A stretch of DNA of 64,000 nt from Nocardiopsis terrae (GTDB lineage Bacteria; Actinomycetota; Actinomycetes; Streptosporangiales; Streptosporangiaceae): the NCBI RefSeq assembly GCF_014651695.1, contig NZ_BMXJ01000008.1:62001-126000 (forward strand), written 5' to 3'. This document shows, one piece after another, positions 16,583-25,149 of this stretch. The notes below the pieces were generated by a model, which was not told the origin of the DNA, did not search any database, and saw only the letters and a list, made by a program, of their open reading frames with translations. Position numbers and translations under genes: made by a program. The first letter of the stretch is position 1; every line of letters starts with the position of its first letter.

Positions 16583-16620
16583 GCGCACCCCTTCCACCGG
16601 ACTTCGTGGGAGGGGTGCGC
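16583..16620 (+). terminator. Terminator after the AfsA-like/HAD/DUF2165 operon
   Basis: A 15-bp stem (left arm GCGCACCCCTTCCAC, one U-G pair) with an 8-nt loop lies 63 bp after the DUF2165 stop. It closes the three-gene unit. Confidence 0.75.
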
Positions 16621-16803
16621 GGGTCCTGAAGGAAGGGAACCTGCGTCTCCCGGGGCCGGGAAACCTTCCCGAGGCCGCCCCCGGCCGCTTTCCGGGGTCC
16701 GTCAACGGGGAACCGGCCTGTGGACAAGGTCCCCGGCCCCTCACCTTGGGCCTATGTTGGAAGGAGGTTGATCGAGGGTTTCCCACACCGAAGGAGAAGC
16801 GCC

Positions 16804-18162
16804 GTGGCCCAGGTTCTCGTGGTCGCTGACGACCTCACCGGTGCCAACGCCACCGGCGCCCGTTTCGCACGTACCGGGATGCGCGTGGCCACTGTGACCC
16901 CCGAGCACGTCAGCCGGGTCGCCGGTGACTACGACGTGGTCGTCGCCAACCTGGACAGCCGCCACGTTCCCGCCGAGCAGGCCGCTGACCTGGTCACCGA
17001 CGTGGTTGAGGCGGTATGGCCGGTCGGCCTCGTGGTCAAACGCACCGACACCACCCTGCGCGGCAACATCGGCGCCGAGATCCAGGCCGCCTACGACGCG
17101 GTCCGCGACCGGGTCCCCACCGGAACCCGGGTCCGGGTGCTGTTCACCCCCGCCTTCCCCGGCTCCGGCCGGATCACCGAGGACGGCGTGCAGTTGCTCA
17201 ACGGGACACCGCTGGAGCGCACGGAACTCGCGGTCGACCCCCTCTGCCCGATGACCACCAGCGTGGTCGCCGACATCCTCGGAGCCCAGACCGACCTCGC
17301 CGTCCGGCATGTGCCGGTCCGCCAGATCACGCAGGAGATGCTCACCGCGGAGCTCCTCGCCGGGGACGAACCGATCGTGGTCTGCGATGCCAGCAGCGAG
17401 CAGCACCTCACCGACATCGCCGAGGCCGCAGCGGCGGCACACCACTCCGACGGCACCGTCTGGGTGGCCGTCGACCCGGGCCCCACAGGCGCCCTGCTCG
17501 CCTACGCCCTGCGCCTGCGCGGCCAGGCCGGTTCCCGCGGACCGCTGCTCGCGGTCGCGGGCAGCACCACCGAGCTCACCCGTCGCCAGCTGGCCACAGT
17601 GGCCCGTACCGGCGCCGTGCGGTTCGTGGACGTGGACGCGGTAGCCCTGGCGGACCCCGAGAGCGACCACGCCGATGAGGTTGCCGAAGAACTCACCACA
17701 CAGCTGTCCTCCTCGGGATTCCCCGAGTTGTGTGTGCTGCGGATGGTCACCACCGCCGAACAGGTCCGGGAACTCCCCGCCCAGGCCCGCGCCGAACTGC
17801 CGGGCCGGATCGCGGGTCTGGTCGCGGACGTGGTCAACGATCTCGCCGACACGGTGGGGGCCCAGGCTCTGCCCAGCGGTCTGTACCTGACCGGCGGCGA
17901 CCTCGTCGCCAGCCTCCTGGACGAACTGGACGTGCACGCCTTCGACGTCGGTGGTGAGATCGTCCCGCTCGCCGTCCACGGTCACCTCAGCGGAGGGCCG
18001 CTGGACGGCACCCCCGTGGTGGCCAAGGGCGGGCTGGTCGGTGACGACATCACCCTGGTCGAGTGTCTGGCCAAACTGAGGAGGGCTGTCCAGGCCCGAC
18101 TGCACCAGGTGCACTCGGAGGTTTCCGAGCACGTGATCCCCACCCTGGTCAGGGAAGGCTGA
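16804..18162 (+). CDS. Four-carbon acid sugar kinase family protein (DUF1537)
   Basis: A 452-residue kinase of the OtnK/DtnK family, which phosphorylates four-carbon acid sugars such as threonate or erythronate. The N-terminal substrate domain opens with VLVVADDLTGANATGA, the diagnostic DDxTG motif, then VVKRTDTTLRGNIGAEI. The C-terminal nucleotide-binding domain holds LYLTGGDL and the glycine-rich VAKGGLVGDD. GTG 16804 follows AAGGAGAA. None of its usual partners (PdxA2, OtnC, DeoR regulator) is adjacent, so it is an orphan here and its substrate is open. Confidence 0.88.
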   Translation: MAQVLVVADDLTGANATGARFARTGMRVATVTPEHVSRVAGDYDVVVANLDSRHVPAEQAADLVTDVVEAVWPVGLVVKRTDTTLRGNIGAEIQAAYDAVRDRVPTGTRVRVLFTPAFPGSGRITEDGVQLLNGTPLERTELAVDPLCPMTTSVVADILGAQTDLAVRHVPVRQITQEMLTAELLAGDEPIVVCDASSEQHLTDIAEAAAAAHHSDGTVWVAVDPGPTGALLAYALRLRGQAGSRGPLLAVAGSTTELTRRQLATVARTGAVRFVDVDAVALADPESDHADEVAEELTTQLSSSGFPELCVLRMVTTAEQVRELPAQARAELPGRIAGLVADVVNDLADTVGAQALPSGLYLTGGDLVASLLDELDVHAFDVGGEIVPLAVHGHLSGGPLDGTPVVAKGGLVGDDITLVECLAKLRRAVQARLHQVHSEVSEHVIPTLVREG

Positions 18163-18687
18163 GGGGTGTGCGGGCGGGTGTGGGCTCAAGCGCCTGCGTC
18201 TGAGCTTTGGGAAACTCTGCTGGGGTCCTGCCTGCTGAGAGGTGGCGGGAATCCGTTGGGGCGGGAACCCCATGGGGTGAGCAGGTCCGCGCGGGGTTTC
18301 TTCAGGCGCCCCGTGCTTGGGGTTCGGGACACCTGACGTTGCTTCGGTCGGGCGGACGCCCGTGCTCCGGGGTTTGTCGCTGGCCTGGGAGCCCGACAGG
18401 TCCGGGGAGCGACAGGGGGGCGGGGCTAACAGGGGTGAGGTGTCCCCCGTCGGCTACCGGTCTGGGGGTGTCCGCGTTCCCGGCCGCGTGATGGTGGCCG
18501 TCTTCGCTTCGCGCGTCAAGGTCGTAGGTCCTCGCTCCGCTGCGGGCGCTCCACCCCGACCCGCTTCGCCACGACGTCGGATCGTCGGCTGTCAGGAAGA
18601 AGGGGAGACGTGGTCGGGGCGGGCAGGGGCCGAGCTCCCTTTCGGGGCTGGAGGCCTCCGGGCCGCGGCGCCCGAAACCCCGCCAAC

Positions 18688-18753
18688 CACCGTGATCTTG
18701 CTACCAGGGGCGATTTCGGCGCCGAAGTTGCCCCTGGTAGCAAGATCACGGTG
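18688..18753. repeat. Dispersed 66-bp palindrome, copy 1
   Basis: An almost perfect inverted repeat with arms of about 33 bp centred on GGC|GCC. The outer core arm is GTGATCTTGCTACCAGGGGC. There are only two mismatched positions per half, near the centre. The internal 58 bp recur identically at 34630-34687. The outermost pair is C-G here but G-C in the second copy, a compensatory change that argues for selection on pairing. Not a recognised IS end or terminator (no U-run). Confidence 0.85.
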
Positions 18754-18830
18754 AAAAGGGGCGCTTGGAGGGGGCGGGGCCCGCAGCTCGCCGCCCCTGG
18801 GGGCGGGAACCTGCTCGGGTGAACCTTCGA

Positions 18831-18876
18831 ACAGCGGTGGTGCACCACCCCGGACAGCGGTGGTGCACCACCCCGG
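18831..18876. repeat. Two tandem 23-bp repeats, each with a 14-bp palindrome
   Basis: Two exact, directly adjacent copies of a 23-bp unit, each containing the perfect palindrome GGTGGTGCACCACC (18837-18850 and 18860-18873). They end 28 bp from the 3-prime end of the minus-strand hydrolase gene. They could act as a double terminator for that operon or as a protein-binding array. Confidence 0.75.
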
Positions 18877-18904
18877 TGGCGTGCCCGGTATCCCTCGGGA
18901 CGGT

Positions 18905-19801
18905 TCAGGGCCGGGAGGCCGACACGATGTGGGTGAAGGTGAGCTTGTCGATCAGTTCTGCGAGGGGTTTGGGCGCCTCTAGCGGCCCCATGTGCCCGAG
19001 ACCGGGAAGTACCCGGACCTCCTCGCAGTTCTGCACGAGGTCTCCGATGTGGTGGGCGTGCCACGCGGGGGTCAGCTTGTCCTCGTCTCCGCCCACGACC
19101 ACGGTCGGGGCGGTGATCTGACGGGTGGAGTCGTCCAGCTCCAGTTCGGTGAGGACCCTGCCCCACTCGCCGCGCGGGATGCTGCCGCAGTCGTGGACGA
19201 GCTTGGCGCACAGGCGCTTGGTGGCCTTGTCCGTGTTCCTGCCCAGGACCAGGAACTTGAAGATCTCCGCGGACAGGGCGTTGGGCGGGCCCAGGGGAAG
19301 GGGCGCGGTCAGGAAGATCCTGGCGCCGAGGGTGCCGAGAGCACCGGGGAGGGGGATGGCGGTGGACTTCCTCGGCAGGTCGGTGCATCCGGTGTTGGTG
19401 AGGAGCACGGCGCCGACCTTCTCCTTGAAGGTCTCGCGCGGAGCCGTGGCCATCACGGTCATACCGCCCATGCTGTGCCCGGCGACCAGGGCCCTGTGCC
19501 CTTCCGGCACGGTCGCCTCCAGGACCGCGCACAGGTCGTCGGCGAGCTTCTCGGTGCCGTACCCGGCTCGGGTGATGGGGGCCTGGGTGCGGCCGTGCCC
19601 GCGCTGGTCGTAGAGGACCACCCGCAGGCTCGGGTCCAGTTCCCGTACCACGGGGCCCCAGGAGGCCAGGGAGGTCGCCCAGCAGTGGGAGAGGACCACC
19701 GTCGGGCCGTCGGCTGGTCCGCGTACCTCGACGTGCAACCGGGTGCCGTCGGCGGAACGCACCTTGAGTTCCTGGGCGCGGCCCACGTGTCGTGTCGCCA
19801 T
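18905..19801 (-). CDS. Alpha/beta-hydrolase
   Basis: A 298-residue alpha/beta-hydrolase. The nucleophile elbow is AGHSMGGM, the oxyanion region SHCWATS, the acid Asp lies in VVVGGDEDKLTP, and the catalytic His in LPGLGHMGPLEAP, in the normal order and spacing. No signal peptide. It is the last gene of a minus-strand run with DUF4873 and a Baeyer-Villiger monooxygenase. An esterase that hydrolyses the ester product of a Baeyer-Villiger reaction is the natural reading of this order, as in the mycobacterial mymA region where monooxygenase and lipR are neighbours; that pairing is inference. Confidence 0.9.
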   Translation of the reverse strand: MATRHVGRAQELKVRSADGTRLHVEVRGPADGPTVVLSHCWATSLASWGPVVRELDPSLRVVLYDQRGHGRTQAPITRAGYGTEKLADDLCAVLEATVPEGHRALVAGHSMGGMTVMATAPRETFKEKVGAVLLTNTGCTDLPRKSTAIPLPGALGTLGARIFLTAPLPLGPPNALSAEIFKFLVLGRNTDKATKRLCAKLVHDCGSIPRGEWGRVLTELELDDSTRQITAPTVVVGGDEDKLTPAWHAHHIGDLVQNCEEVRVLPGLGHMGPLEAPKPLAELIDKLTFTHIVSASRP

Positions 19802-19915
19802 CAGGGGTTACCTCTCACTCGGGGGAGCGCCGCGGCGGTCGGTGCGACCGCCGCGGCGCGGGGAGGTGTCCCTCCAGGTCGGCGCGTGAACTGGAGGGAC
19901 GTCTTCGGGGCGGCC

Positions 19916-20245
19916 TCAGTCGTCCAGGTCGATCCGGGGGACCGCGAAGGGCGGGGTGCCCGACCCGTTGACCGGGTGCCCGCCCCAGAGGTTGGGGGTG
20001 TCGAGTGTGCCGACCCCCTCGTGGCCGTCGGGTGTGCGCACGATGACGGTGCGCGCACCGCGTTCGTATGCCCTGGTGATCCCGGGTTCGGCCGACAGGC
20101 GGCCCTTCCACCGGTAGTCACCGGTCAGCGGTGAGAAGTGGCCGGCCAGGTGGGCCTGCACCTCGAAGTCCTCGGAGGACCCCTCGGAGAGGAGGACCGT
20201 CACCATGCCCCGGTACTCCTCTTCCCCGTCGTCGAACCCGCTCAT
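19916..20245 (-). CDS. DUF4873 domain protein
   Basis: A 109-residue small protein with the DUF4873 pattern: YRGMVTVLLSEG near the start, VQAHLAGHFSPLTGDYRWKGRL, and a GTLDTPNLWGGHPVNGSG stretch. DUF4873 is often found next to or fused with flavin monooxygenases, as here, where it lies 24 bp downstream of the Baeyer-Villiger enzyme. Its biochemical role is unknown; an accessory to the monooxygenase is plausible. Confidence 0.82.
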   Translation of the reverse strand: MSGFDDGEEEYRGMVTVLLSEGSSEDFEVQAHLAGHFSPLTGDYRWKGRLSAEPGITRAYERGARTVIVRTPDGHEGVGTLDTPNLWGGHPVNGSGTPPFAVPRIDLDD

Positions 20246-20269
20246 GATGCTTCTCCTTCTCTGGTCCCG

Positions 20270-21790
20270 TCAGGCCGGGACGGCGTTCTTGCGCTTTCCG
20301 CCGCCCCGCGGGACACGGCGCAGGTCGTAGTTGTGCGGGTCGAACCAGCGGGTGCGCAGGGCGTAGTTCCAGGTGAAGGTGGGCCACAGGGTGGTGTTGC
20401 GGCCCTCCTCGTTCAGGTACCAGCTGTCGCAGCCCCCGGTCACCCACACGGTGCCCTGCATGGACTTGTCGATCATCCTGTTGTAGGCGCGCTGGGCTTC
20501 GGGGCGCGGCTCCAGGCGGTCGACCCGGTTCCGGCACGCGTACTTGAGCGCCTCCATCGTGTAGCGGATCTGCGCTTCGATCATGAACACCTGTGAGGTG
20601 TGGCCCAGGCCGGTGTTGGGGCCGGCGAGCACGAACGCGTTCGGGAACCCGTTGACGGTGGTGCCGCGGAAGGCCTGGACGTTACTGCCCCAGTGCTGGG
20701 CGAGCGAGCGGCCCTCGGAGTTGTACAGGCGGTGCGCGATCGGCGGGTCGGTGACCTGGAAGCCGGTGCCGAGGATGATCGTGTCGACCTCGTGCTCGGT
20801 CTCCTTACCGGAGGAGTCCCGGGTGACCACGGAGTTCGGGCGGACCTCGACGATGCCGTCGGTGACCACGTCCACGTTGGGCCGGGCCAGCGCGGGGTAG
20901 TAGTCGTTGGACATCAGGATGCGCTTGCACCCGGCGCGGAAGCTCGGGGTGAGCTTGGCGCGCAGGGCGGGGTCCTTGACGCTGCGGTTGATGTTGGCCC
21001 GGCCGAGGCGTTCCACGATCCCGAGCAGCCTGGGGTTCTTGGCGAAGCCGAAGATGTAGCTCTCGCGGCCCCAGTAGATGCTCTTGCGGGCGATCTGCTG
21101 GGCGCCGGGGACGTTCCGGTAGAGCCAGCTCTCGGCCTTGGTGATGTCGCGGTCGTGGCGGAACATCACCCACGGGGCGGTGCGCTGGAACAGCGTCAGC
21201 CTGCCGACCTTCGGCTGGATCTTCGGTACGAACTGGATCGCGGAGGCGCCGGTGCCGATCACGGCGACCCTGCGGCCGCTCAGGTCGTGGTCGTGGTCCC
21301 ATTCGGCGGAGTGGAAGAGCCTGCCCTCGAAGGTGTCGAGGCCCTTGATGTCGGGGTAGGTGGGGTCGGCGAGAGGGCCGGCGCCGCTGACCAGGAACTG
21401 TGCGGTGACGGTGCCGTCGGTGGTCTCGATCCGCCAGCGGTTGTTCCCGGGCTCCCAGTGCGCGGCCCGGACGTCGCTGTTGTAGCGGACGTGCCGGTCC
21501 ACGCCGTGTTCGCCGGCGACCCGCTTCATGTAGTCCCAGATCTCGGGCTGCGGTGAGAAGGTCCGGCTCCAGTTGGGGTTCAGCGCGAAGGAGAACGAGT
21601 ACAGGTGCGAGGGGACGTCGCAGGCGGCGCCCGGGTAGGAGTTGTCGCGCCAGGTGCCGCCGATGCCGTCGGCCCTCTCCAGGATCACGAAGTCCTTGAG
21701 CCCGGCCTGCCTGAGGCGGACAGCCATCCCGATCCCGGCAAATCCGGTGCCGATGACGGCGACCCGGTAGTGCGGCACTGCTTCGGTCAC
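20270..21790 (-). CDS. Baeyer-Villiger / flavin-containing monooxygenase
   Basis: A 506-residue FAD/NADPH monooxygenase. The FAD-binding GTGFAG is at 14-19 and the NADPH-binding GTGASA at 179-184. Between them residues 154-164, FEGRLFHSAEW, match the Baeyer-Villiger fingerprint FxGxxxHxxxW exactly. The ATG-type motif and ILGTGF near residue 360 also fit. It inserts oxygen next to a carbonyl, converting a ketone to an ester. The start at 21790 is preceded by GGGAACAG. A TACCG/CGGTA inverted repeat lies about 50 bp upstream. It heads an operon with DUF4873 and a hydrolase. Confidence 0.93.
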   Translation of the reverse strand: MTEAVPHYRVAVIGTGFAGIGMAVRLRQAGLKDFVILERADGIGGTWRDNSYPGAACDVPSHLYSFSFALNPNWSRTFSPQPEIWDYMKRVAGEHGVDRHVRYNSDVRAAHWEPGNNRWRIETTDGTVTAQFLVSGAGPLADPTYPDIKGLDTFEGRLFHSAEWDHDHDLSGRRVAVIGTGASAIQFVPKIQPKVGRLTLFQRTAPWVMFRHDRDITKAESWLYRNVPGAQQIARKSIYWGRESYIFGFAKNPRLLGIVERLGRANINRSVKDPALRAKLTPSFRAGCKRILMSNDYYPALARPNVDVVTDGIVEVRPNSVVTRDSSGKETEHEVDTIILGTGFQVTDPPIAHRLYNSEGRSLAQHWGSNVQAFRGTTVNGFPNAFVLAGPNTGLGHTSQVFMIEAQIRYTMEALKYACRNRVDRLEPRPEAQRAYNRMIDKSMQGTVWVTGGCDSWYLNEEGRNTTLWPTFTWNYALRTRWFDPHNYDLRRVPRGGGKRKNAVPA

Positions 21791-21836
21791 GATGCTGTTC
21801 CCTTCGTGCGTCCCGGTTCGGCCGTGGAGTCTTGCG

Positions 21837-21848
21837 TACCGACCGGTA
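21837..21848. promoter_or_regulatory. Inverted repeat upstream of the Baeyer-Villiger gene
   Basis: TACCGACCGGTA has 5-bp arms TACCG/CGGTA around AC, 47-58 bp upstream of the monooxygenase start. TACCGnnCGGTA-like sites are typical of TetR-family operators. No cognate tetR is adjacent, and the motif differs from the one shared by the SDR, MerR and GMC promoters. Confidence 0.4.
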
Positions 21849-22025
21849 AGTATGGTCCCCCGGGGACGTGGCGCGTTTCGCCCCCGGGGGGAGGGTGTCG
21901 GGGGCTGAGCGCGTGGCGCGTCCGCTCTCAGCCCCCGACGTCTGGGGGACCGCCGCCGGAAGACGTGGCGCGTTTCGCCTTCCGACGACGGCGTTCTTGG
22001 GAGGGGGTACCCCTCGGGGACTCGG

Positions 22026-22940
22026 CTAGCTGCCGAGCAGCCCGGCCTTCTTCCAGAAGTACCGGCCCAGGCCGGAGATCGCCCCGGCGGTGTCCAGCGT
22101 GTTGACCACCTTGCGGGCGGCCCAGGTCTTGGTCTCGACCCAGTGCGGATTGCCCCTGGCGACCCGGTAGGCCTCCTTGGGGTCGAGTCCGACCTGCTCG
22201 TAGACCTTCGGGTTGATCAGGCGGGTCGCGGAGTAGTAGGTGACCAGGCCGAGCACGATCCGGCTGTAGGCCTTGTTGAGGGCGCTGCGCTCGGGCCAGT
22301 CGCGCTGGAACTCCTCGCGGGCGTAGCGCATGTGGCGCGCTTCCTCGGTTACGTGGATGCGGGCCACGGCGCGCACCAGCGGCAGGATCTGCTCGTCCGG
22401 GACGGCCTCGCGCTGGAGCTGGTCCAGGACCTCCTCGACGAAGAGCGCGCCGGCGAAGATCAACGGGCCGTGCGCGATCGCCTTGAAGACGCGGCCGAGG
22501 TGGAAGGTGACCGGGTCGAGCCGGTGCGTCTCCCAGCCGAGCTTCTGCACCATCTTCGCGAACATGACCGTGTGGCGGCACTCGTCGGCGATCTCGGTGT
22601 AGGCGTACTGGACGTGCAGTGACGTGGGGTCGTTGTGGTAGGCGTGCCGGACCAGCATCTGCATCAGGATGGTCTCGAACCAGATGCCGATGGTGGCGAC
22701 GCTGGCGACCTCCAGGCGGGACAGCTCCCTGCGCTTGTCCTCGCTGAGCTGGTCCCACAGGTGGGTGCCGTAGATCGAGATGCGCTCGGGTCGGATCGCC
22801 CACATGTCGGGGTCGACCGGGGCGTCCCAGTCGATCTCGACCAGGGGGTCGTAGGAGGCCTTGGCCGAGCCGCGCAGGAGGCGTTTGGCGATGTCCTCGC
22901 GGTCGGTGACCTTGGGCTTGGCGACTACTTCGGCGGTCAT
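22026..22940 (-). CDS. AurF-like diiron oxygenase (paralogue 1)
   Basis: A 304-residue protein of the AurF (p-aminobenzoate N-oxygenase-like) diiron family. It has the ferritin-like iron-ligand pattern: Glu89 in WFETILMQ, E116 and E120 with H123 in YTEIADECRH, E169/E170 in FVEEVLDQ, and E199/E200 with H203 in VTEEARHMRYAREE. AurF itself oxidises aryl amines, but most relatives in actinomycete lipid clusters are uncharacterised. It lies 13 bp downstream of the SDR gene, so both are one operon. It is clearly homologous to the protein at 24063-24974, with long identical blocks around all ligands. Confidence 0.9.
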   Translation of the reverse strand: MTAEVVAKPKVTDREDIAKRLLRGSAKASYDPLVEIDWDAPVDPDMWAIRPERISIYGTHLWDQLSEDKRRELSRLEVASVATIGIWFETILMQMLVRHAYHNDPTSLHVQYAYTEIADECRHTVMFAKMVQKLGWETHRLDPVTFHLGRVFKAIAHGPLIFAGALFVEEVLDQLQREAVPDEQILPLVRAVARIHVTEEARHMRYAREEFQRDWPERSALNKAYSRIVLGLVTYYSATRLINPKVYEQVGLDPKEAYRVARGNPHWVETKTWAARKVVNTLDTAGAISGLGRYFWKKAGLLGS

Positions 22941-22953
22941 CTCTCGTTCCTCC

Positions 22954-23808
22954 TCAGGAAACGCTGGTCTTGGCGTGCGGGGAACCGTGGCGTGCGTGGA
23001 GCCCTTGGGCGATCTCCGCGTCCGCGAAGGCGCCGTCCGTGAGGAGCAGGCCGAGCTGGAGCGACACGATCTGTTCGGTGGTGGCGGGGAAGTGCTTGGT
23101 CAGGTGGAGGGCCGCGGTTCCGAAGGCCGTGCAGGCGACGTCGCGCGGGGGGCGTTTGGCGGCCGCGGCGCGGACCACGGTCATCACGGTGTCCCGCTTG
23201 GTCTCGGCGGGGACCACCCCGTCCAGCGAGGCGCCGGTGGCGCGCGAGCTCTCGTGGATGGGGGTGTCGACGAAGCCGGGGTAGACCGTGGTCACGCCGA
23301 CGTGAGTGCCGTACTCGGCGCGCAGGGCGTCCGAGTAGGCGGTCACCGCGCGCTTGGAGACGGTGTAGGCGCCTGCCAGGGGGACCTGGAGGTTGGCCAG
23401 CAGAGAGGCGGTGACGATCACCCGTCCCCGGTTCCGGAGCAGAGCGGGCATCGCGGCGGCGGTGACCCGCCAGGTTCCCAGGAGGTTGACCTCCAGCGCC
23501 TGGTGGGCGTGGGCGTCGGGCATGTGGCCGATGTCCACGGACGGGCCGACCCCGGCGTAGTGGACGAGCAGGTCCAGGTGTCCGCCGAGCTGCTCGATCG
23601 CCTCGGCGACCCCTTCGCGCACCTGCTGGTCGTCGGTGATGTCGCAGGCGATGACACCGGGGGCGGCCTTGCGGTCGATGCCGACGACGTTGACGCCGAG
23701 CTGGCGGAGGACCGCCACGGTGGCGCTGCCGAACGCACCGGAGGCGCCGGTGACGATGGCGTTCTGGCCGGACAGCCGGCTCAGGTGGCGCGGCAAGGGG
23801 GTCGTCAT
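22954..23808 (-). CDS. Short-chain dehydrogenase/reductase
   Basis: A 284-residue SDR. The cofactor loop TGASGAFG (20-27), the catalytic Ser135 (VTAS) and Tyr148-x3-Lys152 (YTVSK) are all present. The usual NNAG strand is HYAG (83-86). An Asp at the end of beta-2 (GIDRK) suggests NAD(H) preference. It lies between the two AurF-like genes and is co-transcribed with the first. A substrate such as a hydroxy-lipid or steroid is likely only from context. Its promoter holds an ACAA-N6-TTGT element. Confidence 0.92.
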   Translation of the reverse strand: MTTPLPRHLSRLSGQNAIVTGASGAFGSATVAVLRQLGVNVVGIDRKAAPGVIACDITDDQQVREGVAEAIEQLGGHLDLLVHYAGVGPSVDIGHMPDAHAHQALEVNLLGTWRVTAAAMPALLRNRGRVIVTASLLANLQVPLAGAYTVSKRAVTAYSDALRAEYGTHVGVTTVYPGFVDTPIHESSRATGASLDGVVPAETKRDTVMTVVRAAAAKRPPRDVACTAFGTAALHLTKHFPATTEQIVSLQLGLLLTDGAFADAEIAQGLHARHGSPHAKTSVS

Positions 23809-23833
23809 GTGATCTCCTCCACAGTCATTGCCG

Positions 23834-23861
23834 GAACGTTACAACGGCCATTGTCACAATG
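23834..23861. promoter_or_regulatory. Shared operator motif, copy 1 (SDR-AurF operon)
   Basis: GAACGTTACAA, then 6 bases, then TTGTCAC, 26-53 bp upstream of the SDR start. The ACAA-N6-TTGT core and the GAACGTT arm recur upstream of the MerR gene and, in weaker form, of the GMC gene. A separate 14-bp palindrome TTACTCGTGAGTAA lies just further upstream at 23883-23896. Confidence 0.6.
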
Positions 23862-24062
23862 CAATGGGTAGTAGCCGGAAATTTACTCGTGAGTAAGGTT
23901 CGGGGGCGCCGGGCGGTGCCGGATGCCGTGTCCCGGCGTGGGTGGGGGTTGGCGGCGCCACGGGGCCCGGATGCAGGTCGGGGCGGGTGTGCTCGGATAC
24001 GGCTCCGGGGCCGTGCGCCTGTTCGCGCGGCCCCGGAATCCGCCCCTGTCACGATCGGGGCA

Positions 24063-24974
24063 CTATCGTCCGAGCAGCCCGGCCTTCTTCCAGAAGTACC
24101 GGCCCAGGCCGGAGATCGCCCCGGCGGTGTCCAGCGTCCTCACGACCTTGCGGGAGAGTTCGGTCTTGCTGTCGATGAAGCGGGGGTTGCGCCGGGCCGT
24201 CCGGTGCGCCTCCCGCGGGTCGAGGCCGACCCGCTCGTAGACCTTCCGGTGCACCAGCCGGGTGGCCGAGTAGTAGGTGACCAGGCCCAGGACGAGCCTG
24301 CTGTAGGCCTTGTCCAGCCTGCCGCGCCCGATCCAGTCGCGGTGGAACTCCTCGCGGGCGTAGCGGATGTGCCGGGCCTCCTCGATCACGTGGATCCGGG
24401 AGGTGGAGCGCACGACCGGCTCGATGCTCTCGTCGTCGATCATCTCCCGCTGGAGCTGGTCGAGGATCTCCTCGACGAAGAGCGCCCCGGCGAAGATCAG
24501 CGGCCCGTGGGCGAGGGCCTTGAAGACGTTGCCCAGGACGTGGGCCACGGGGTCGATCCGGTAGGCCCTGGAACCGAGCTTCTCGATCGCCTTCGCGAAC
24601 ATGACCGTGTGGCGGCACTCGTCGGCGATCTCGGTGTAGGCGTACTGGACGTGCAGTGACGTGGGGTCGTTGTGGTAGGCGTGCCGGACCAGCATCTGCA
24701 TCAGGATGGTCTCGAACCAGATGCCCGTGGCCATGGTGCTGGCCATCTCGAGCCGGGACAGTTCCCTGCGCTGGTCCTCGCTGAGCCGGTCCCACAGGTG
24801 GGTGCCGTAGATGGACACCCGTTCCGGGCGCATGCCCCACTTGTCATCGAGGGGAGCCTCCCAGTCGATCTCCACCAGGGGGTCGAAGGAGGCCTTGGCC
24901 GAACCTCGCAGCAGGCGTTTGGCGATGTCCTCGCGGTCGGTGAGCTTCGGTGTGCGGACGTTTCCCGCGGACAT
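24063..24974 (-). CDS. AurF-like diiron oxygenase (paralogue 2)
   Basis: A 303-residue paralogue of the protein at 22026-22940. All proposed iron ligands are kept (WFETILMQ, EIADECRH, FVEEILDQ, IEEARHIRYAREE), and the C-termini (AGAISGLGRYFWKKAGLLG) are almost identical, while the mid-region has diverged. This points to a duplication of an AurF gene that brackets the SDR. It is transcribed away from the MerR regulator gene, and the two share a 175-bp control region. The pair may act as two different oxygenases or as a heteromer; neither can be settled from sequence. Confidence 0.9.
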   Translation of the reverse strand: MSAGNVRTPKLTDREDIAKRLLRGSAKASFDPLVEIDWEAPLDDKWGMRPERVSIYGTHLWDRLSEDQRRELSRLEMASTMATGIWFETILMQMLVRHAYHNDPTSLHVQYAYTEIADECRHTVMFAKAIEKLGSRAYRIDPVAHVLGNVFKALAHGPLIFAGALFVEEILDQLQREMIDDESIEPVVRSTSRIHVIEEARHIRYAREEFHRDWIGRGRLDKAYSRLVLGLVTYYSATRLVHRKVYERVGLDPREAHRTARRNPRFIDSKTELSRKVVRTLDTAGAISGLGRYFWKKAGLLGR

Positions 24975-25058
24975 GGATCCCTCCAGGGGGTTTTCCGTGC
25001 CGGAGGCGCGCCGAACGGGCGGTTCGCATCATGTGACCCCGTTCACTCCGATTTTCTA

Positions 25059-25087
25059 GAACGTTACAATCTCTGTTGACAACGTTC
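25059..25087. promoter_or_regulatory. Shared operator motif, copy 2 (MerR / AurF-2 divergent promoter)
   Basis: GAACGTT and AACGTTC form a perfect 7-bp inverted repeat 15 bp apart; inside lies ACAA-N6-TTGA. It is preceded by TCTA and lies between the divergent AurF-2 and MerR genes. A TTACTGATGAGTAC element follows at 25108-25121, close to the palindrome found near copy 1. Confidence 0.65.
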
Positions 25088-25149
25088 AACGGCGGCGAGG
25101 GGCGGATTTACTGATGAGTACGGCTCTCCAGGGTCTCTAGGCTGGTTCC

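Larger units (their letters stand above)
18163..18904. other. 742-bp gene-free region rich in repeats
   Basis: No convincing gene lies between the sugar-acid kinase and the convergent hydrolase gene. Contents: a hairpin-prone stretch at 18220-18300; a low-complexity block at about 18500-18590 alternating CGCTTCGC and CGCTCCGC; the large palindrome at 18688-18753; and two tandem 23-bp repeats at 18831-18876. Candidate reading frames span these repeats and lack ribosome binding sites, so I left them out. Confidence 0.6.

Noticed and set aside
18317..18754. Plus-strand frame of 145 codons in the 18.2-18.9 kb gap
   Set aside because: It has no ribosome binding site, shifts composition along its length and runs through the palindromic repeat.
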